Below, one piece after another: positions 1 to 8,016 of a stretch of DNA of 59,960 nt; within the stretch, counting starts at the first letter, position 1, and every line of letters begins with the position of its first letter. The DNA lies in assembly GCA_021780495.1 (NCBI GenBank), contig JAJXYO010000012.1:1-59960 (forward strand). Reading direction: 5' to 3'. The notes beneath the pieces are model-generated. The model worked only from the letters and a program-made list of their open reading frames with translations, ran no database searches and was not told the DNA's origin. The position numbers and the translations under genes are program-made. The DNA comes from Deltaproteobacteria bacterium (GTDB taxonomy: Bacteria > Desulfobacterota > Desulfuromonadia > Geobacterales > Pseudopelobacteraceae).

Positions 1-68
1 CGAATAATCTGGAGACGCTGGGCTTCCTGGACATCTTGACTAAGGGTTCGCGAATCAGTTTTTTCCAT
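1..68 (-). pseudogene. IS630-family transposase, N-terminal end (runs off left edge)
   Basis: On the minus strand an ATG at 68-66 opens a frame that stays open to the window edge. The first residues read MEKTDSRTLSQDVQEAQRL, which resembles the start of IS630-type DDE transposases (typically MEKTDARxLxxEAxExLR). Only about 22 codons are visible, so neither the catalytic domain nor integrity can be judged. The family call rests on memory of that N-terminal pattern. Confidence 0.5.
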
Positions 69-69
69 G

Positions 70-288
70 CAAGGACTATAGCATAAACCGGCATTAGTTC
101 ATATATTTATTTGCCGAGGTAATACTTACCTTCATAGGCAAGAAGGCAATACAGGGCCATATAATGCATTTTCAAATAATTGTAGGGATTTTTCTAACAA
201 CCAATTTAATTATATTATACGGCTTTTAGATGAGGGATATTTTGTTAGATGAACAAATAGGTATCAGATAACCTGTAAAAGGTGGAAA
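70..288. other. AT-rich intergenic stretch, nothing recognised
   Basis: This stretch lies between the left-edge transposase start and the lipoprotein gene. It is much more AT-rich than the core genome and has no convincing ORF, RNA or repeat. It may include the outer end of the IS630 element and the promoter of the lipoprotein gene, but no clear -35/-10 pair could be fixed. Confidence 0.5.
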
Positions 289-708
289 ATGATGAAATTA
301 AAACATTTAGCCAGTAAAATATTTTTATCCTTGTTAGTGCTTTTTCAAGGCCTGTCAGTTTTGGGCTGCACACAAACATTTCCACTTGGAAGGATTCCTG
401 ATTCATTTATTTTTATAGAGTACAGTCATGGCTCGGTTTACGGGCAAAGTAAGATTTCCCGAGGAGACCCCGTCTATGATGCACTGTTTAAGATTATTCA
501 TTCTAATCAGAAAGGATGGGCACCTGACATTAATACCTATGCACCTTTGCTGTATTTCAAATCGGAGTTAATGACAATTAACTGTACTGAGAATTCAATG
601 GTAATTAATTATAAGCCTGAAGATAGAGAACAATGGAAACAATTATCCAAGTCAATACACGGTTGTAAAGCGACGATAATCAGCGCGCAGGCCAAAGGTA
701 GCAAGTAG
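289..708 (+). CDS. Small putative lipoprotein, unknown function
   Basis: 139 residues. The N-terminus has a Lys-rich n-region, a hydrophobic stretch (about residues 10-25) and a lipobox (SVLGC) with the lipidation cysteine near residue 27, so the product is probably an envelope lipoprotein of about 110 mature residues. Two further cysteines (near 99 and 125) could form a disulfide. A GGTGG sequence lies just upstream of the start. The gene is AT-rich, unlike the core genome, and sits between transposase remnants, which suggests horizontal acquisition. I do not recognise a family, and no function is claimed. Confidence 0.6.
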   Translation: MMKLKHLASKIFLSLLVLFQGLSVLGCTQTFPLGRIPDSFIFIEYSHGSVYGQSKISRGDPVYDALFKIIHSNQKGWAPDINTYAPLLYFKSELMTINCTENSMVINYKPEDREQWKQLSKSIHGCKATIISAQAKGSK

Positions 709-739
709 AAAATCCTTAGGGGTCTATCATCGGATTATT

Positions 740-902
740 GCAGATGACAGTTAGACAGGGCAAAAAGGTCGGCGTCGTAGCAATCGACCCCACCAGCCCC
801 TTCACCGGTGGCGCCATTCTGGGGGGCCGCATCCGCATGAATCGCCATGCCACTGACGAGGGGGTATTTATTCGCAGCCTGGCCACCCGCGGCGCACTGA
901 GC
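740..902 (+). pseudogene. Broken internal fragment of meaB (duplicate of 3770-3937)
   Basis: The sequence from about 754 to 902 matches the meaB gene downstream (about 3789-3937) at roughly 90% by eye. It encodes the same stretch from [19 protein letters not shown] through [11 protein letters not shown], corresponding to MeaB residues about 61-117. It lacks the Walker A segment before it and everything after it. The first 15 bases also match, with a short deletion. The frame continues into unrelated sequence after 902. It is a non-functional partial duplicate, probably carried here by the mobile elements on both sides. Confidence 0.85.
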
Positions 903-981
903 ATAAGAAACCGTAGGAAAACTAGGGACACTCCCCGTATTTCCGTTGTCCTGCCCTGAATTCTGCTGAATCATTCCCTGC

Positions 982-1260
982 ATGCCAAGAATCGCACGCA
1001 TCATAGCTACCGGCTATCCGCATCACATGACACAGCGCGGTAACAATCGAGCTGATGACAAAGACCGGCTAACTTATTTGAAGCTGTTGACTGGCTATTC
1101 ACAAAAACATCACTTACAGATATGGGCATATTGCCTGATGAACAACCACATCCACTCACTCGCCATGCCAGAAAAAGAGACATCCTTGTCGCGTGGTATC
1201 GGACTGACAAACCAGGTGTATAAGTGGGACATGGTGGCGTCGAGGTCGGCAAACAGGTGA
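982..1260 (+). pseudogene. Truncated Y1 (IS200-like/RAYT) transposase
   Basis: Residues 1-78 match the N-terminal part of Y1 HUH transposases: the opening MPRIARIIATGYPHH, the TQRGNNR motif and the HUH-type metal motif in NNHIHSL. Full family members are about 220-320 residues. Here similarity stops at about residue 80 (LTNQVY), and the frame ends in unrelated residues, so the helix carrying the catalytic tyrosine is missing. It is a dead remnant next to the meaB fragment. Confidence 0.8.
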
Positions 1261-1494
1261 ATCTTCTTCGTGCCGGAGTCAGCGTCGCCGCAGGCAAAGG
1301 GGCAGAAAGAGTGAAGAATGATAACGTGCTGCAAACGATAATAGACAAATAGACAACATCCCCAAAAATATTCCACTGCCGTGGTGAAGACCAAGCCGCT
1401 GCCGGAACCGGTGGTAGCGAGGCTGGTCGAAGTGGGGCCGGCGGGAAGAAGCGATCCGGCGTTGTTTTCACCGCTGCCTGTCACCATCCGCCAT
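1261..1494. other. Gene-poor junction, no supported gene
   Basis: Several overlapping frames are open here on both strands, but none has a family match, a plausible ribosome site or typical coding composition. It is best read as scrambled sequence between the transposase remnant and vapC. Confidence 0.5.
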
Positions 1495-1875
1495 TCACTC
1501 CGCTACCTTCGGGAAATATCTGACACCGGAGACCCCTTCGAAATCATTGTCCTGTGTCCAAAGCAGCGCCGAGTGAATCTGTGCAGTTGCCAGGATAATG
1601 CTGTCGGCCATCGGTGTTTTCACATCCAGGCTTAACTTTGCCGCCAGCAGTGCTATGGACGAGGAGAGTTCAATGATTTTCCCCTGCTGCATCACAGCCA
1701 CGGCCTGGAGTGCTGCATCTTCTCCCCGTTGGCGACATACGATCTTAAAGACCTCATACAGGGTGATAGACGGCACCAGCAACTCGACCATAGTAGCGAG
1801 CGGAATAGCGAACTGGTCGGCATTTGGCCCATCAGCAAAATACTCAAGCCATCCCGAAGAATCCACGATGTTCAC
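1495..1875 (-). CDS. vapC: VapC-type PIN-domain toxin (ribonuclease)
   Basis: 126 residues, the normal length for VapC. The PIN fold is recognisable from the acidic metal-binding residues: the opening NIVDSSGWLEYF with Asp4, a Glu in the VPSITLYEV segment, the MADSIILATA motif and TQDNDFEGV near the C-terminus. VapC toxins are Mg-dependent endoribonucleases that cut tRNA or rRNA and are held inactive by VapB. The start overlaps the antitoxin stop by four bases (ATGA), so the two are translationally coupled. Its setting in a mobile scrap zone suits a horizontally moved module. Confidence 0.88.
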   Translation of the reverse strand: MNIVDSSGWLEYFADGPNADQFAIPLATMVELLVPSITLYEVFKIVCRQRGEDAALQAVAVMQQGKIIELSSSIALLAAKLSLDVKTPMADSIILATAQIHSALLWTQDNDFEGVSGVRYFPKVAE

Positions 1876-2078
1876 AGTCGGTCGGCCTCTCGCTCCACGG
1901 TTGTGTCGATACCCTTCAGAAACCCTCGCATCTCGCCGACATCTTTGGCAGGCAGTAACTCAATCCGGTTACCGTACGCTATGACCTGCATCATCTGTCC
2001 TGGTACGAGATGAAGGCTTTCGCGGACATCACTGGGTATGACAACCTGGTATTTGGGGGATAATTTAACTGCGCCCAT
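1872..2078 (-). CDS. vapB: VapB antitoxin, AbrB/SpoVT (swapped-hairpin) type
   Basis: 68 residues. The N-terminal half has the AbrB/MazE signature (KLSPKYQVVIPSDVRESL followed by LVPGQMMQVI), a DNA-binding swapped hairpin. The charged C-terminal tail would wrap around VapC. The antitoxin is first in the operon and the toxin overlaps its stop. Such complexes normally repress their own promoter, here within about 2079-2130. No operator repeat was pinned down. Confidence 0.85.
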   Translation of the reverse strand: MGAVKLSPKYQVVIPSDVRESLHLVPGQMMQVIAYGNRIELLPAKDVGEMRGFLKGIDTTVEREADRL

Positions 2079-2203
2079 GGACTAACTCCTATCGATCATA
2101 ATTTCGTTCAACGATATCATGTTCGATCTCAAATAAAAAGAGCTAAATCGAGACAACCCGCACCATGCTCCCTTCCCCCCCAAAAAACACCTTGACGCTG
2201 ATA

Positions 2204-3418
2204 TCACTCTTTTATCGCCCGCAGTATGGCACTGAACATCGGGCTATGATCAGACTGTGATACGGAGATAACCATCTCGACCTCAAAGAGCCGGCCACAC
2301 ACATCCCGGACCTTCTGACGGGTGGTGGTACCGATCAGATTGCTGCTGCCCGCCGAAAAATATTCCGCCACCGCACGCTGCAACTCCTCGCCATGTTCCA
2401 TGAAATCAAAGATGCTTTGCCCGAGCAGTTCCTGCTTGGTCAGGCCGAACATCTTCTCGGCCTTTTGATTGGAGATTATGATCTTGCCGTCGGTCATGAA
2501 GGTCACGATCGGCGATTGGGCAATCTCGATGAAGTTGCGGTAACGGTCCTCCGATTCCACCCGTTGAACTGTTTTCCGATCCAGCTCAGCCATCAGCTCG
2601 TTGAACGAGCCGATCAGTTCACCAATCTCGTCCTCTCCCCGCTGCACCAGCCGTTCCGTGAAATTTCCGGAATGGGCGACTGCGGCAATGTGAGCGGCAA
2701 CGTTCTTGACCGGCGTGAGGATCGTCCGGCGGATGATCGAGCCACTGATGAGAATAAAGACCAGCAGCACCAGCCCATCGTACAGGACATCCCATCTCAG
2801 GTTGGCACCGATCTGCCGGTAGAGTCCCTCCATCGGCACCGAAACCGAAACCGCGCCGATGACCTCTCCGACCTTGTAGCCATAGGAGAAGTGCCCACGG
2901 GGAAAACGCCGCTGTACAAAAGCGGGGGCGGTATCATAACTGCCATGACACGTCAGGCAGGATTCGTCAGCCACCATCGGCAACAGGTAGCGCAAGGCCT
3001 TCTTTCCGTTTACATCGGTGACCTGCCAGGTCTCAGCGGCCTTCGCATCCCGGAAGGTTGTGAGCTCCCGGGCTTCAAACCTGTCCGGCCGGTTGTCGGG
3101 GTTACGGTAGCGCAGGGAAACCTGACGGACGTAATAGTTCGAACCGCGGGTGAGCTGCCGGGCAATCCGGGTGGCGGCCACCTGAGGGATCAGATTTTCG
3201 TTATGTTCCGGCTCGGACGTCACGCTCTTCGACAGGTAATCCCGCGTCTCGATGATCTGACGCGAGATGATGCGGGCGTTGTCAACCGCCCCCTTGAGAA
3301 TCAGCGACTGTTCACGGCGGTAATTGCTGTAGGCCAGCGCCATGAACAGTGCCACCAGCAGTAGCGTCGAGATGATGTTGTATTTGGTATTGACGCTCCG
3401 CCGAGAAAAGATAGTCAT
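2204..3418 (-). CDS. Membrane sensor: Tll0287-like (DUF3365) CXXCH domain, HAMP, PAS; no kinase
   Basis: 404 residues from the ATG at 3418. That start follows AGGGGA at ideal spacing, and the longer frame to 3484 has no such site. A membrane helix lies at about residues 17-35. A periplasmic Tll0287-like sensor follows, containing CLTCHG, a CXXCH covalent-heme motif. A second helix sits near 205-230, then HAMP (NVAAHIAAVAHS to LDRKT) and a C-terminal PAS domain. There is no histidine kinase, GGDEF or methyl-accepting domain. It probably senses redox state, small gases or light through a c-type heme, and must pass the signal by protein contact. The neighbours give no clear partner. Confidence 0.8.
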   Translation of the reverse strand: MTIFSRRSVNTKYNIISTLLLVALFMALAYSNYRREQSLILKGAVDNARIISRQIIETRDYLSKSVTSEPEHNENLIPQVAATRIARQLTRGSNYYVRQVSLRYRNPDNRPDRFEARELTTFRDAKAAETWQVTDVNGKKALRYLLPMVADESCLTCHGSYDTAPAFVQRRFPRGHFSYGYKVGEVIGAVSVSVPMEGLYRQIGANLRWDVLYDGLVLLVFILISGSIIRRTILTPVKNVAAHIAAVAHSGNFTERLVQRGEDEIGELIGSFNELMAELDRKTVQRVESEDRYRNFIEIAQSPIVTFMTDGKIIISNQKAEKMFGLTKQELLGQSIFDFMEHGEELQRAVAEYFSAGSSNLIGTTTRQKVRDVCGRLFEVEMVISVSQSDHSPMFSAILRAIKE

Positions 3419-3583
3419 GGATAATCCCCTGTGATGGTTCCGGGTGTGCCTGCCGTCAGCAAAGATTATATCCGCTCTCTGCATCTTGGCAAGGATTGTT
3501 ATCAGCCGTTGGATTGTAATTCCACCGTGATCGTGCTATACAAGCAGCCGCAATTATACCGACATTTATGACGAGTAGTTATC

Positions 3584-4531
3584 ATGTCCCTGGCTGAAAT
3601 GGTCCTGAATGGTGATATCCGTGCGGCAGCACGGCTGATGCGCGACATCGACGACAACCGGCCGCAGGCTGTCGATAACCTGAAGCAGCTCTATCCTTCC
3701 ACCGGCAATGCCTACATCATCGGCATTACCGGGCCGCCGGGCGCCGGAAAATCAACCCTGGTTGACCAGCTGACGGCTGCCTTCCGGAAGCAAGGCAAAA
3801 GAGTCGGCGTCGTGGCGATCGACCCCACCAGCCCCTTCACCGGTGGCGCCATCCTGGGGGACCGCATCCGCATGAACCGCCATGCCACTGATGAGGGGGT
3901 CTTCATCCGCAGCCTGGCCACGCGCGGCGCCCTGGGCGGCCTGTCCCGCTCGACATCCGACGTCGCTCTGGTAATGGATGCCCTGGGGATGGAGATTATC
4001 ATCATCGAGACGGTCGGTGTAGGCCAGGATGAGGTGGATATCGTCAAGGCCGCCCACACCACCTGCGTGGTCATGGTGCCGGGACTGGGGGACGACATCC
4101 AGGCCATCAAGGCCGGCATTCTGGAGATCGGCGACATCTTCGTGGTCAACAAGGCCGACCGCGATGGCGCCGACCGCACCGCGCGCGAACTGGCCACCAT
4201 GCTGGAATACCGCTCTGCACCGGAAGGCAGTTGGAACCCCCGGGTCTTGAAGACCGAGGCCCAGCGCGCTACCGGCGTAGATGAGCTGGTTGCTGAAATC
4301 CTGCTGCACCGCGAACATCTCTTTTCCAGCGGCACCATCAATAATTTTCTGCGGGAACGCAATGAGCGCCACTTCGTGGACATTTTGCGCGACAGCCTCT
4401 TCAAAAAGGCGCTGGAGTTCATGGTCGCTGACGGCACCCTCGATTCGGTCGTAACCGGCATGGGCAGCCGCACGGTCGACCCCTATTCAGCAGCTGAACT
4501 GGTCCTGGCACGGATGATGGGAGAGCGGTGA
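3584..4531 (+). CDS. meaB: MeaB/ArgK-family G-protein chaperone of B12-dependent acyl-CoA mutase
   Basis: 315 residues, typical for MeaB. Walker A (GPPGAGKST, about residues 50-58) is followed by the switch-type region [19 protein letters not shown], the ETVGVGQDEVD motif and the guanine-specificity NKAD. MeaB uses GTP to load and protect adenosylcobalamin in methylmalonyl-CoA mutase. The mutase is not in the window. The stop overlaps the GTG start of a cobalt-type ECF T component (GTGA), followed by its ATPase, so cofactor use and metal uptake appear to share a transcript. A broken copy of its middle lies at 740-902. Confidence 0.92.
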   Translation: MSLAEMVLNGDIRAAARLMRDIDDNRPQAVDNLKQLYPSTGNAYIIGITGPPGAGKSTLVDQLTAAFRKQGKRVGVVAIDPTSPFTGGAILGDRIRMNRHATDEGVFIRSLATRGALGGLSRSTSDVALVMDALGMEIIIIETVGVGQDEVDIVKAAHTTCVVMVPGLGDDIQAIKAGILEIGDIFVVNKADRDGADRTARELATMLEYRSAPEGSWNPRVLKTEAQRATGVDELVAEILLHREHLFSSGTINNFLRERNERHFVDILRDSLFKKALEFMVADGTLDSVVTGMGSRTVDPYSAAELVLARMMGER

Positions 4532-5286
4532 GACACCTGTACCAGCAACAGAATGAACGAGCGGCGGTCACGGCCGTCGACCCGCGAACCCGCCTGATGG
4601 CCGCCGTCCTTCTGCTGACCCTGGTCATCAGCTCACACAGCAGCACCTTTCCCTGGCAGGTGGCCGGGATCTGCCTGCCGGTGGCCCTGATCGCCGGAAT
4701 GCGGCCACGACAACTGATCTTGCGGCTACTGCACCCCCTGTTTATTGCCGGCGTGATCCTGGCGCTCAAAACGTTCATGGGTGCGGGAGAAACCATAACA
4801 CTCTTCAAGCTGGGATCGATCACGCTGGCAGGGCAGAGCGACGGACTCCGCGAGGGGCTTCTGATCACCTCCCGCATCATCGGCGCCGTTGCAGTGGCAG
4901 TGCTGCTGAGCCAGGTGATGACCTTTACCGAAACCATGGCCGCCCTGGCCTGGCTGCGCGTTCCCCGCGGCCTGGTCGATGTGGCGCTGTTCGCCTGGCG
5001 TTCGCTGTTCATGCTCTACGACGATGCCGGGGTCGTCTATACGGCACAGAAAAACCGCCTCGGCTACTGCGGCATGCGGCGTGGACTCATCTCCTTTGGC
5101 GCCATGGCCGGCATGCTGATCATCCGGGCCTTTGACAGCAGTCAGGCCATGACCGTAGCTATGACACAGCGCGGCTATGACGGCAGCCTGCCCCTGTTGC
5201 AGGGTTCGCGCCTGGGCAGACAGCAGCTGGCAGGCCTGCTCCTCTTCGCCCTCGTTGCGACCGCGGCCTGGAAACTGCAGAACTGA
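4528..5286 (+). CDS. cbiQ: ECF/cobalt ABC transporter transmembrane (T) component, CbiQ/EcfT family
   Basis: 252 residues starting at GTG 4528, overlapping the meaB stop. Hydrophobic helices are spread through the protein (about 20-60, 70-85, 110-125, 230-248). The C-terminal cytoplasmic part carries the family's coupling-helix pattern around VALFAWRSLFMLYDD and MTQRGYDG, where Ala-Arg motifs contact the ATPase. It pairs with the ATPase two bases downstream. No substrate-binding S component (CbiM/CbiN or other) is adjacent, so cobalt as substrate is inferred from family and from the B12-linked meaB neighbour. Confidence 0.85.
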   Translation: MRHLYQQQNERAAVTAVDPRTRLMAAVLLLTLVISSHSSTFPWQVAGICLPVALIAGMRPRQLILRLLHPLFIAGVILALKTFMGAGETITLFKLGSITLAGQSDGLREGLLITSRIIGAVAVAVLLSQVMTFTETMAALAWLRVPRGLVDVALFAWRSLFMLYDDAGVVYTAQKNRLGYCGMRRGLISFGAMAGMLIIRAFDSSQAMTVAMTQRGYDGSLPLLQGSRLGRQQLAGLLLFALVATAAWKLQN

Positions 5287-5288
5287 TC

Positions 5289-6140
5289 ATGTCGATTCCC
5301 CGTCTTTCGGCTCATATCAATTCCTTTCGCTACCCCGACGGTACCGTGGCCCTGTCCGATATCCGCCTGGATGTCATGCCGGGTGAGTTCTGCGGCATCC
5401 TCGGCTCCAACGGATCGGGCAAGACAACCCTCCTCAAACTGCTGGACGGTATGATCAAGGACTTCAGCGGCGAGATTCTGCTCGACGGTGACCCAATCCG
5501 CCGGCTTTCTCCCCGCCAGATCTACAGCAAGGTCGGACTGGTGTTTCAAAACCCCGATGACCAGCTCTTCGCCCATTCGGTTTATGAGGATGTGGCCTTT
5601 GGTCCGCGCAACATGGGACTCGACGAAGATGAAGTCCGGCGACGGGTGGCGGCGGCGCTGGAGGCCGTGGAAATGGCCGATCTGGCCGCCAAGGACATCC
5701 ACAACCTGAGTTACGGCCAGAAAAAACGGGCCTGCATCGCCGGCCTGCTGGCCATGGGACACGAGATCCTGCTGCTGGATGAACCAACCGCCGGACTCGA
5801 TCCCATGGGTGAGTACCGTATGATGGAGCTTCTGACACGTCTTAACAGCGCTTCGGGGGTAACCATTGTCATGGCCACCCACAGCGTCGATCTGGTGCCG
5901 GTATTTTTGAACCGCCTGCACATCCTCAGCCGCGGAAAACTCGCCCGCAGCGGCACGCCGGAGGAGGTGTTCAGCGCCCGCGACGAACTGTCGGACGTCA
6001 AACTGCGCTTGCCGTACATAGCCGAACTGATACATCAGCTCAAAACCGGCGACGACCTCCCCTTCCGGAGGATCCCGCTGACCGTTGGCGAGGCCAGGCG
6101 GGACATTCTGGAGGTCTTCGAACAAGGGCGCAGCCGTTAA
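5289..6140 (+). CDS. cbiO: ECF/cobalt ABC transporter ATP-binding protein, CbiO family
   Basis: 283 residues. Walker A is GSNGSGKTT (about 37-45), the Q-loop follows at VFQNPDDQLF, the ABC signature is LSYGQKKR, Walker B is ILLLDEPTAGLDP, and the H-loop histidine is in ATHSVD. The VFQNPDDQLFAHSVYEDVAFGP stretch (split here only by this sentence) is characteristic of CbiO/EcfA. The C-terminal 60 residues are the usual regulatory tail. It starts two bases after cbiQ ends and energises that permease. Confidence 0.9.
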   Translation: MSIPRLSAHINSFRYPDGTVALSDIRLDVMPGEFCGILGSNGSGKTTLLKLLDGMIKDFSGEILLDGDPIRRLSPRQIYSKVGLVFQNPDDQLFAHSVYEDVAFGPRNMGLDEDEVRRRVAAALEAVEMADLAAKDIHNLSYGQKKRACIAGLLAMGHEILLLDEPTAGLDPMGEYRMMELLTRLNSASGVTIVMATHSVDLVPVFLNRLHILSRGKLARSGTPEEVFSARDELSDVKLRLPYIAELIHQLKTGDDLPFRRIPLTVGEARRDILEVFEQGRSR

Positions 6141-6231
6141 ATCCATGCCGACGGCTTAAACAGGAGTTCGACCGGCTTTGTCCACCCTCTGCCCACGCGG
6201 CGAAATGCCGATCTCTCGTTTTTTATTCTGA

Positions 6232-6259
6232 TTGAAAAATTTCCTTTTTGCTCTATACT
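6232..6259 (+). promoter_or_regulatory. Sigma-70-like promoter for the DUF948/YtxH pair
   Basis: TTGAAA (6232-6237) and TATACT (6254-6259) are separated by 16 bases in an AT-rich stretch, about 45 bases before the first gene. A GGAG ribosome site precedes the ATG at 6305. The pattern is seen by eye only. Confidence 0.5.
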
Positions 6260-6304
6260 CAGCATATCTGTATTGATACGTGTATTTAATCCCTGGAGAG
6301 TCGC

Positions 6305-6700
6305 ATGAGTCTGACTGAAATCGCGCTGGTAACAATAGCTGTTTCTATTTTAATCCTGGTATTGACGCTGCTCCCGGCCATCCTGACCATGAGGCGCACT
6401 GCCGCTTCAGTTGGTTCGCTCTATGATATGATTCAAAAGGAGCTGAAACCGGCTATTCAGGAACTGACTTCCTTGCTGGCGGAACTAAAGACCGTCAGTG
6501 GCGGGATCGCGGAGCATACCGATGATGTAAAACGGTTTATGACGGCTCTGGGTGAAACCGGAAGCAATCTAAGCACGATCAACCGATCGGTCAGCGTGGT
6601 TACCGGTGTGCTCAATACCACTTCGGCCTGGGCGACGGGGGCAAAAGTGGCAGGCAAATACGTACTCGAACGATATCTCAAAAAACGGGGAGGAATGTAA
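6305..6700 (+). CDS. DUF948-family membrane-anchored protein
   Basis: 131 residues: one N-terminal membrane helix (about 6-28) followed by a long helical region (about 40-100) with regular Leu/Ile/Val spacing, the DUF948 pattern. Members are general-stress or envelope-associated proteins of unknown mechanism, often encoded with YtxH proteins, as here: the next start is two bases after this stop. Probably an inner-membrane anchor with a cytoplasmic coiled coil. Confidence 0.75.
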   Translation: MSLTEIALVTIAVSILILVLTLLPAILTMRRTAASVGSLYDMIQKELKPAIQELTSLLAELKTVSGGIAEHTDDVKRFMTALGETGSNLSTINRSVSVVTGVLNTTSAWATGAKVAGKYVLERYLKKRGGM

Positions 6701-6702
6701 CC

Positions 6703-7014
6703 ATGTCAGAAGAAAAAGGAATCTGCGCAGGAACGGTATTAGTCTCATTTGCAGCCGGAGCTGCCATCGGCGCCGGACTGGCTCTGCTGTATGCGCCCAA
6801 AAGCGGTTCAGAAATGCGCGAAACCATTGCTGATTTTGCCGAAGATGCCGTCGATAGGATCAAAGAATACACCAAAGAGGCCCAGGAAAAGATCAAAACC
6901 GCCATCGACGATGGCAAAGAAACCATCATCGAGAAGAAATCCATCCTCGCTTCCGCCATCGAAGCCGGTCGCGAGGCCATGAGTAAAGAAAAAGAGCGCT
7001 CAGCGACTCTCTAA
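6703..7014 (+). CDS. YtxH-domain protein
   Basis: 103 residues. An N-terminal glycine- and alanine-rich membrane segment (about 10-30, GAAIGAGLALLYAPKSG) leads into the YtxH signature, and the rest is a highly charged Lys/Glu helix (about 40-100). YtxH proteins are small stress-linked membrane proteins of unknown mechanism. It forms a two-gene unit with the DUF948 gene, and an intrinsic terminator follows at 7038-7062. Confidence 0.78.
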   Translation: MSEEKGICAGTVLVSFAAGAAIGAGLALLYAPKSGSEMRETIADFAEDAVDRIKEYTKEAQEKIKTAIDDGKETIIEKKSILASAIEAGREAMSKEKERSATL

Positions 7015-7037
7015 ACCACCAGCAACATGATCCGGAG

Positions 7038-7062
7038 AAGCCCACTCAGGTGGGCTTTTTTT
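7038..7062 (+). terminator. Rho-independent terminator after the YtxH gene
   Basis: AAGCCCAC (7038-7045), loop TCAG and GTGGGCTT (7050-7057) form an 8-bp stem followed directly by a T run to 7062. It ends the DUF948/YtxH unit and lies before the preferred yihY start at 7075. It argues against the longer yihY frame beginning at 7027, which would place the hairpin inside the coding sequence. Confidence 0.85.
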
Positions 7063-7074
7063 ATAAGACAACCC

Positions 7075-7971
7075 ATGCCATTCACCGAGCGACAGCACAA
7101 GATCTGGAAAACCGGCCGGATGCTGGTCGATAAATTCATTGCCGACCGGTGTACGATCCTGGCATCGGCACTCTCTTTTTCCAGCATGCTTTCCATCGTA
7201 CCGTTTCTGGCAATCCTGTTTGCCGTTCTCAAAGCACTCGACGTACACACCACCCTTGCCACCATGCTGCTCTCCAATATGGCCGTCGGCTCACAGGCAA
7301 TCATTGCCCGCATCCTCCGCTACATCAATAACACCCGTGTCGGATCTCTGGGCGCCATAGGCCTGATTACCCTGTTCATGTCGATTCTAGCCACACTGAA
7401 CAACGTTGAAGAGGCCTTCAACCAGATCTGCGGGATCGGGCGCGGCAAAGCGGTTCATCACAAACTCAGGGACTACCTGATCGTACTCTTCGCCATCCCG
7501 CTGCTGACCGCCCTGGCTGTCACCCTCGCCACCAGCCTTCAACATCATGGTATCGTGCAATGGTTACTGCAGCAACCCGGCATCGGCAACCTGCTTCTGT
7601 TGCGACTGACCCCCTATATCAGCATCGTGATTGCCCTGGTCTGCCTGTACCTGTTCATCCCCAATGTGCAGGTAAGCTTCCGGCATGCCGTGGCCGGCAG
7701 CCTGATGGCCGGCACCATCTGGCAGATTGCCCAATGGACCTTCATCCACTTTCAGCTGGGGGTATCACGACACAATGCCATTTACGGAACCCTGTCACTG
7801 CTACCGGTGTTCATGATGTGGATCTACACCAGCTGGATTATCGTCCTGGCCGGCATGGAAATCGTCTGGTTCCTGCACGATTCAACACGCGCTACGATCC
7901 AGCCCGGAGCTGGCGTTGACGGAGAATCTGCCCCTCAGACCCCCGCACCGCAAGGGTTTTCGCAAGATTGA
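7075..7971 (+). CDS. yihY: YihY/BrkB-family inner-membrane protein
   Basis: 298 residues from ATG 7075. That start was chosen because the upstream in-frame ATG at 7027 would include the terminator hairpin. Members have about six helices; hydrophobic segments are visible at about 30-60, 85-110, 130-155, 175-200, 210-235 and 240-270. The RCTILASALSFSSMLSIVPFL segment near the N-terminus (broken here as RCTILASALSF then SSMLSIVPFL) and the ILAGMEIVW end are typical. Once called RNase BN, the family has no proven nuclease role and is regarded as a transporter or envelope protein of unknown substrate. Confidence 0.8.
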   Translation: MPFTERQHKIWKTGRMLVDKFIADRCTILASALSFSSMLSIVPFLAILFAVLKALDVHTTLATMLLSNMAVGSQAIIARILRYINNTRVGSLGAIGLITLFMSILATLNNVEEAFNQICGIGRGKAVHHKLRDYLIVLFAIPLLTALAVTLATSLQHHGIVQWLLQQPGIGNLLLLRLTPYISIVIALVCLYLFIPNVQVSFRHAVAGSLMAGTIWQIAQWTFIHFQLGVSRHNAIYGTLSLLPVFMMWIYTSWIIVLAGMEIVWFLHDSTRATIQPGAGVDGESAPQTPAPQGFSQD

Positions 7972-8016
7972 CTTTCCGCCGAAATTCCTCTATAGTTCCA
8001 CAACTATGTTATCTGG

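Noticed and set aside
1381..1635. Small forward frame upstream of vapC
   Set aside because: No family match or ribosome site, and it overlaps the end of vapC.
2393..3364. 323-codon forward frame over the heme-type sensor
   Set aside because: The reverse frame has Cache/HAMP/PAS features and a ribosome site; the forward one has none.
7027..7074. Longer yihY frame from ATG 7027
   Set aside because: It would contain the intrinsic terminator of the preceding unit; ATG 7075 gives a normal family N-terminus.
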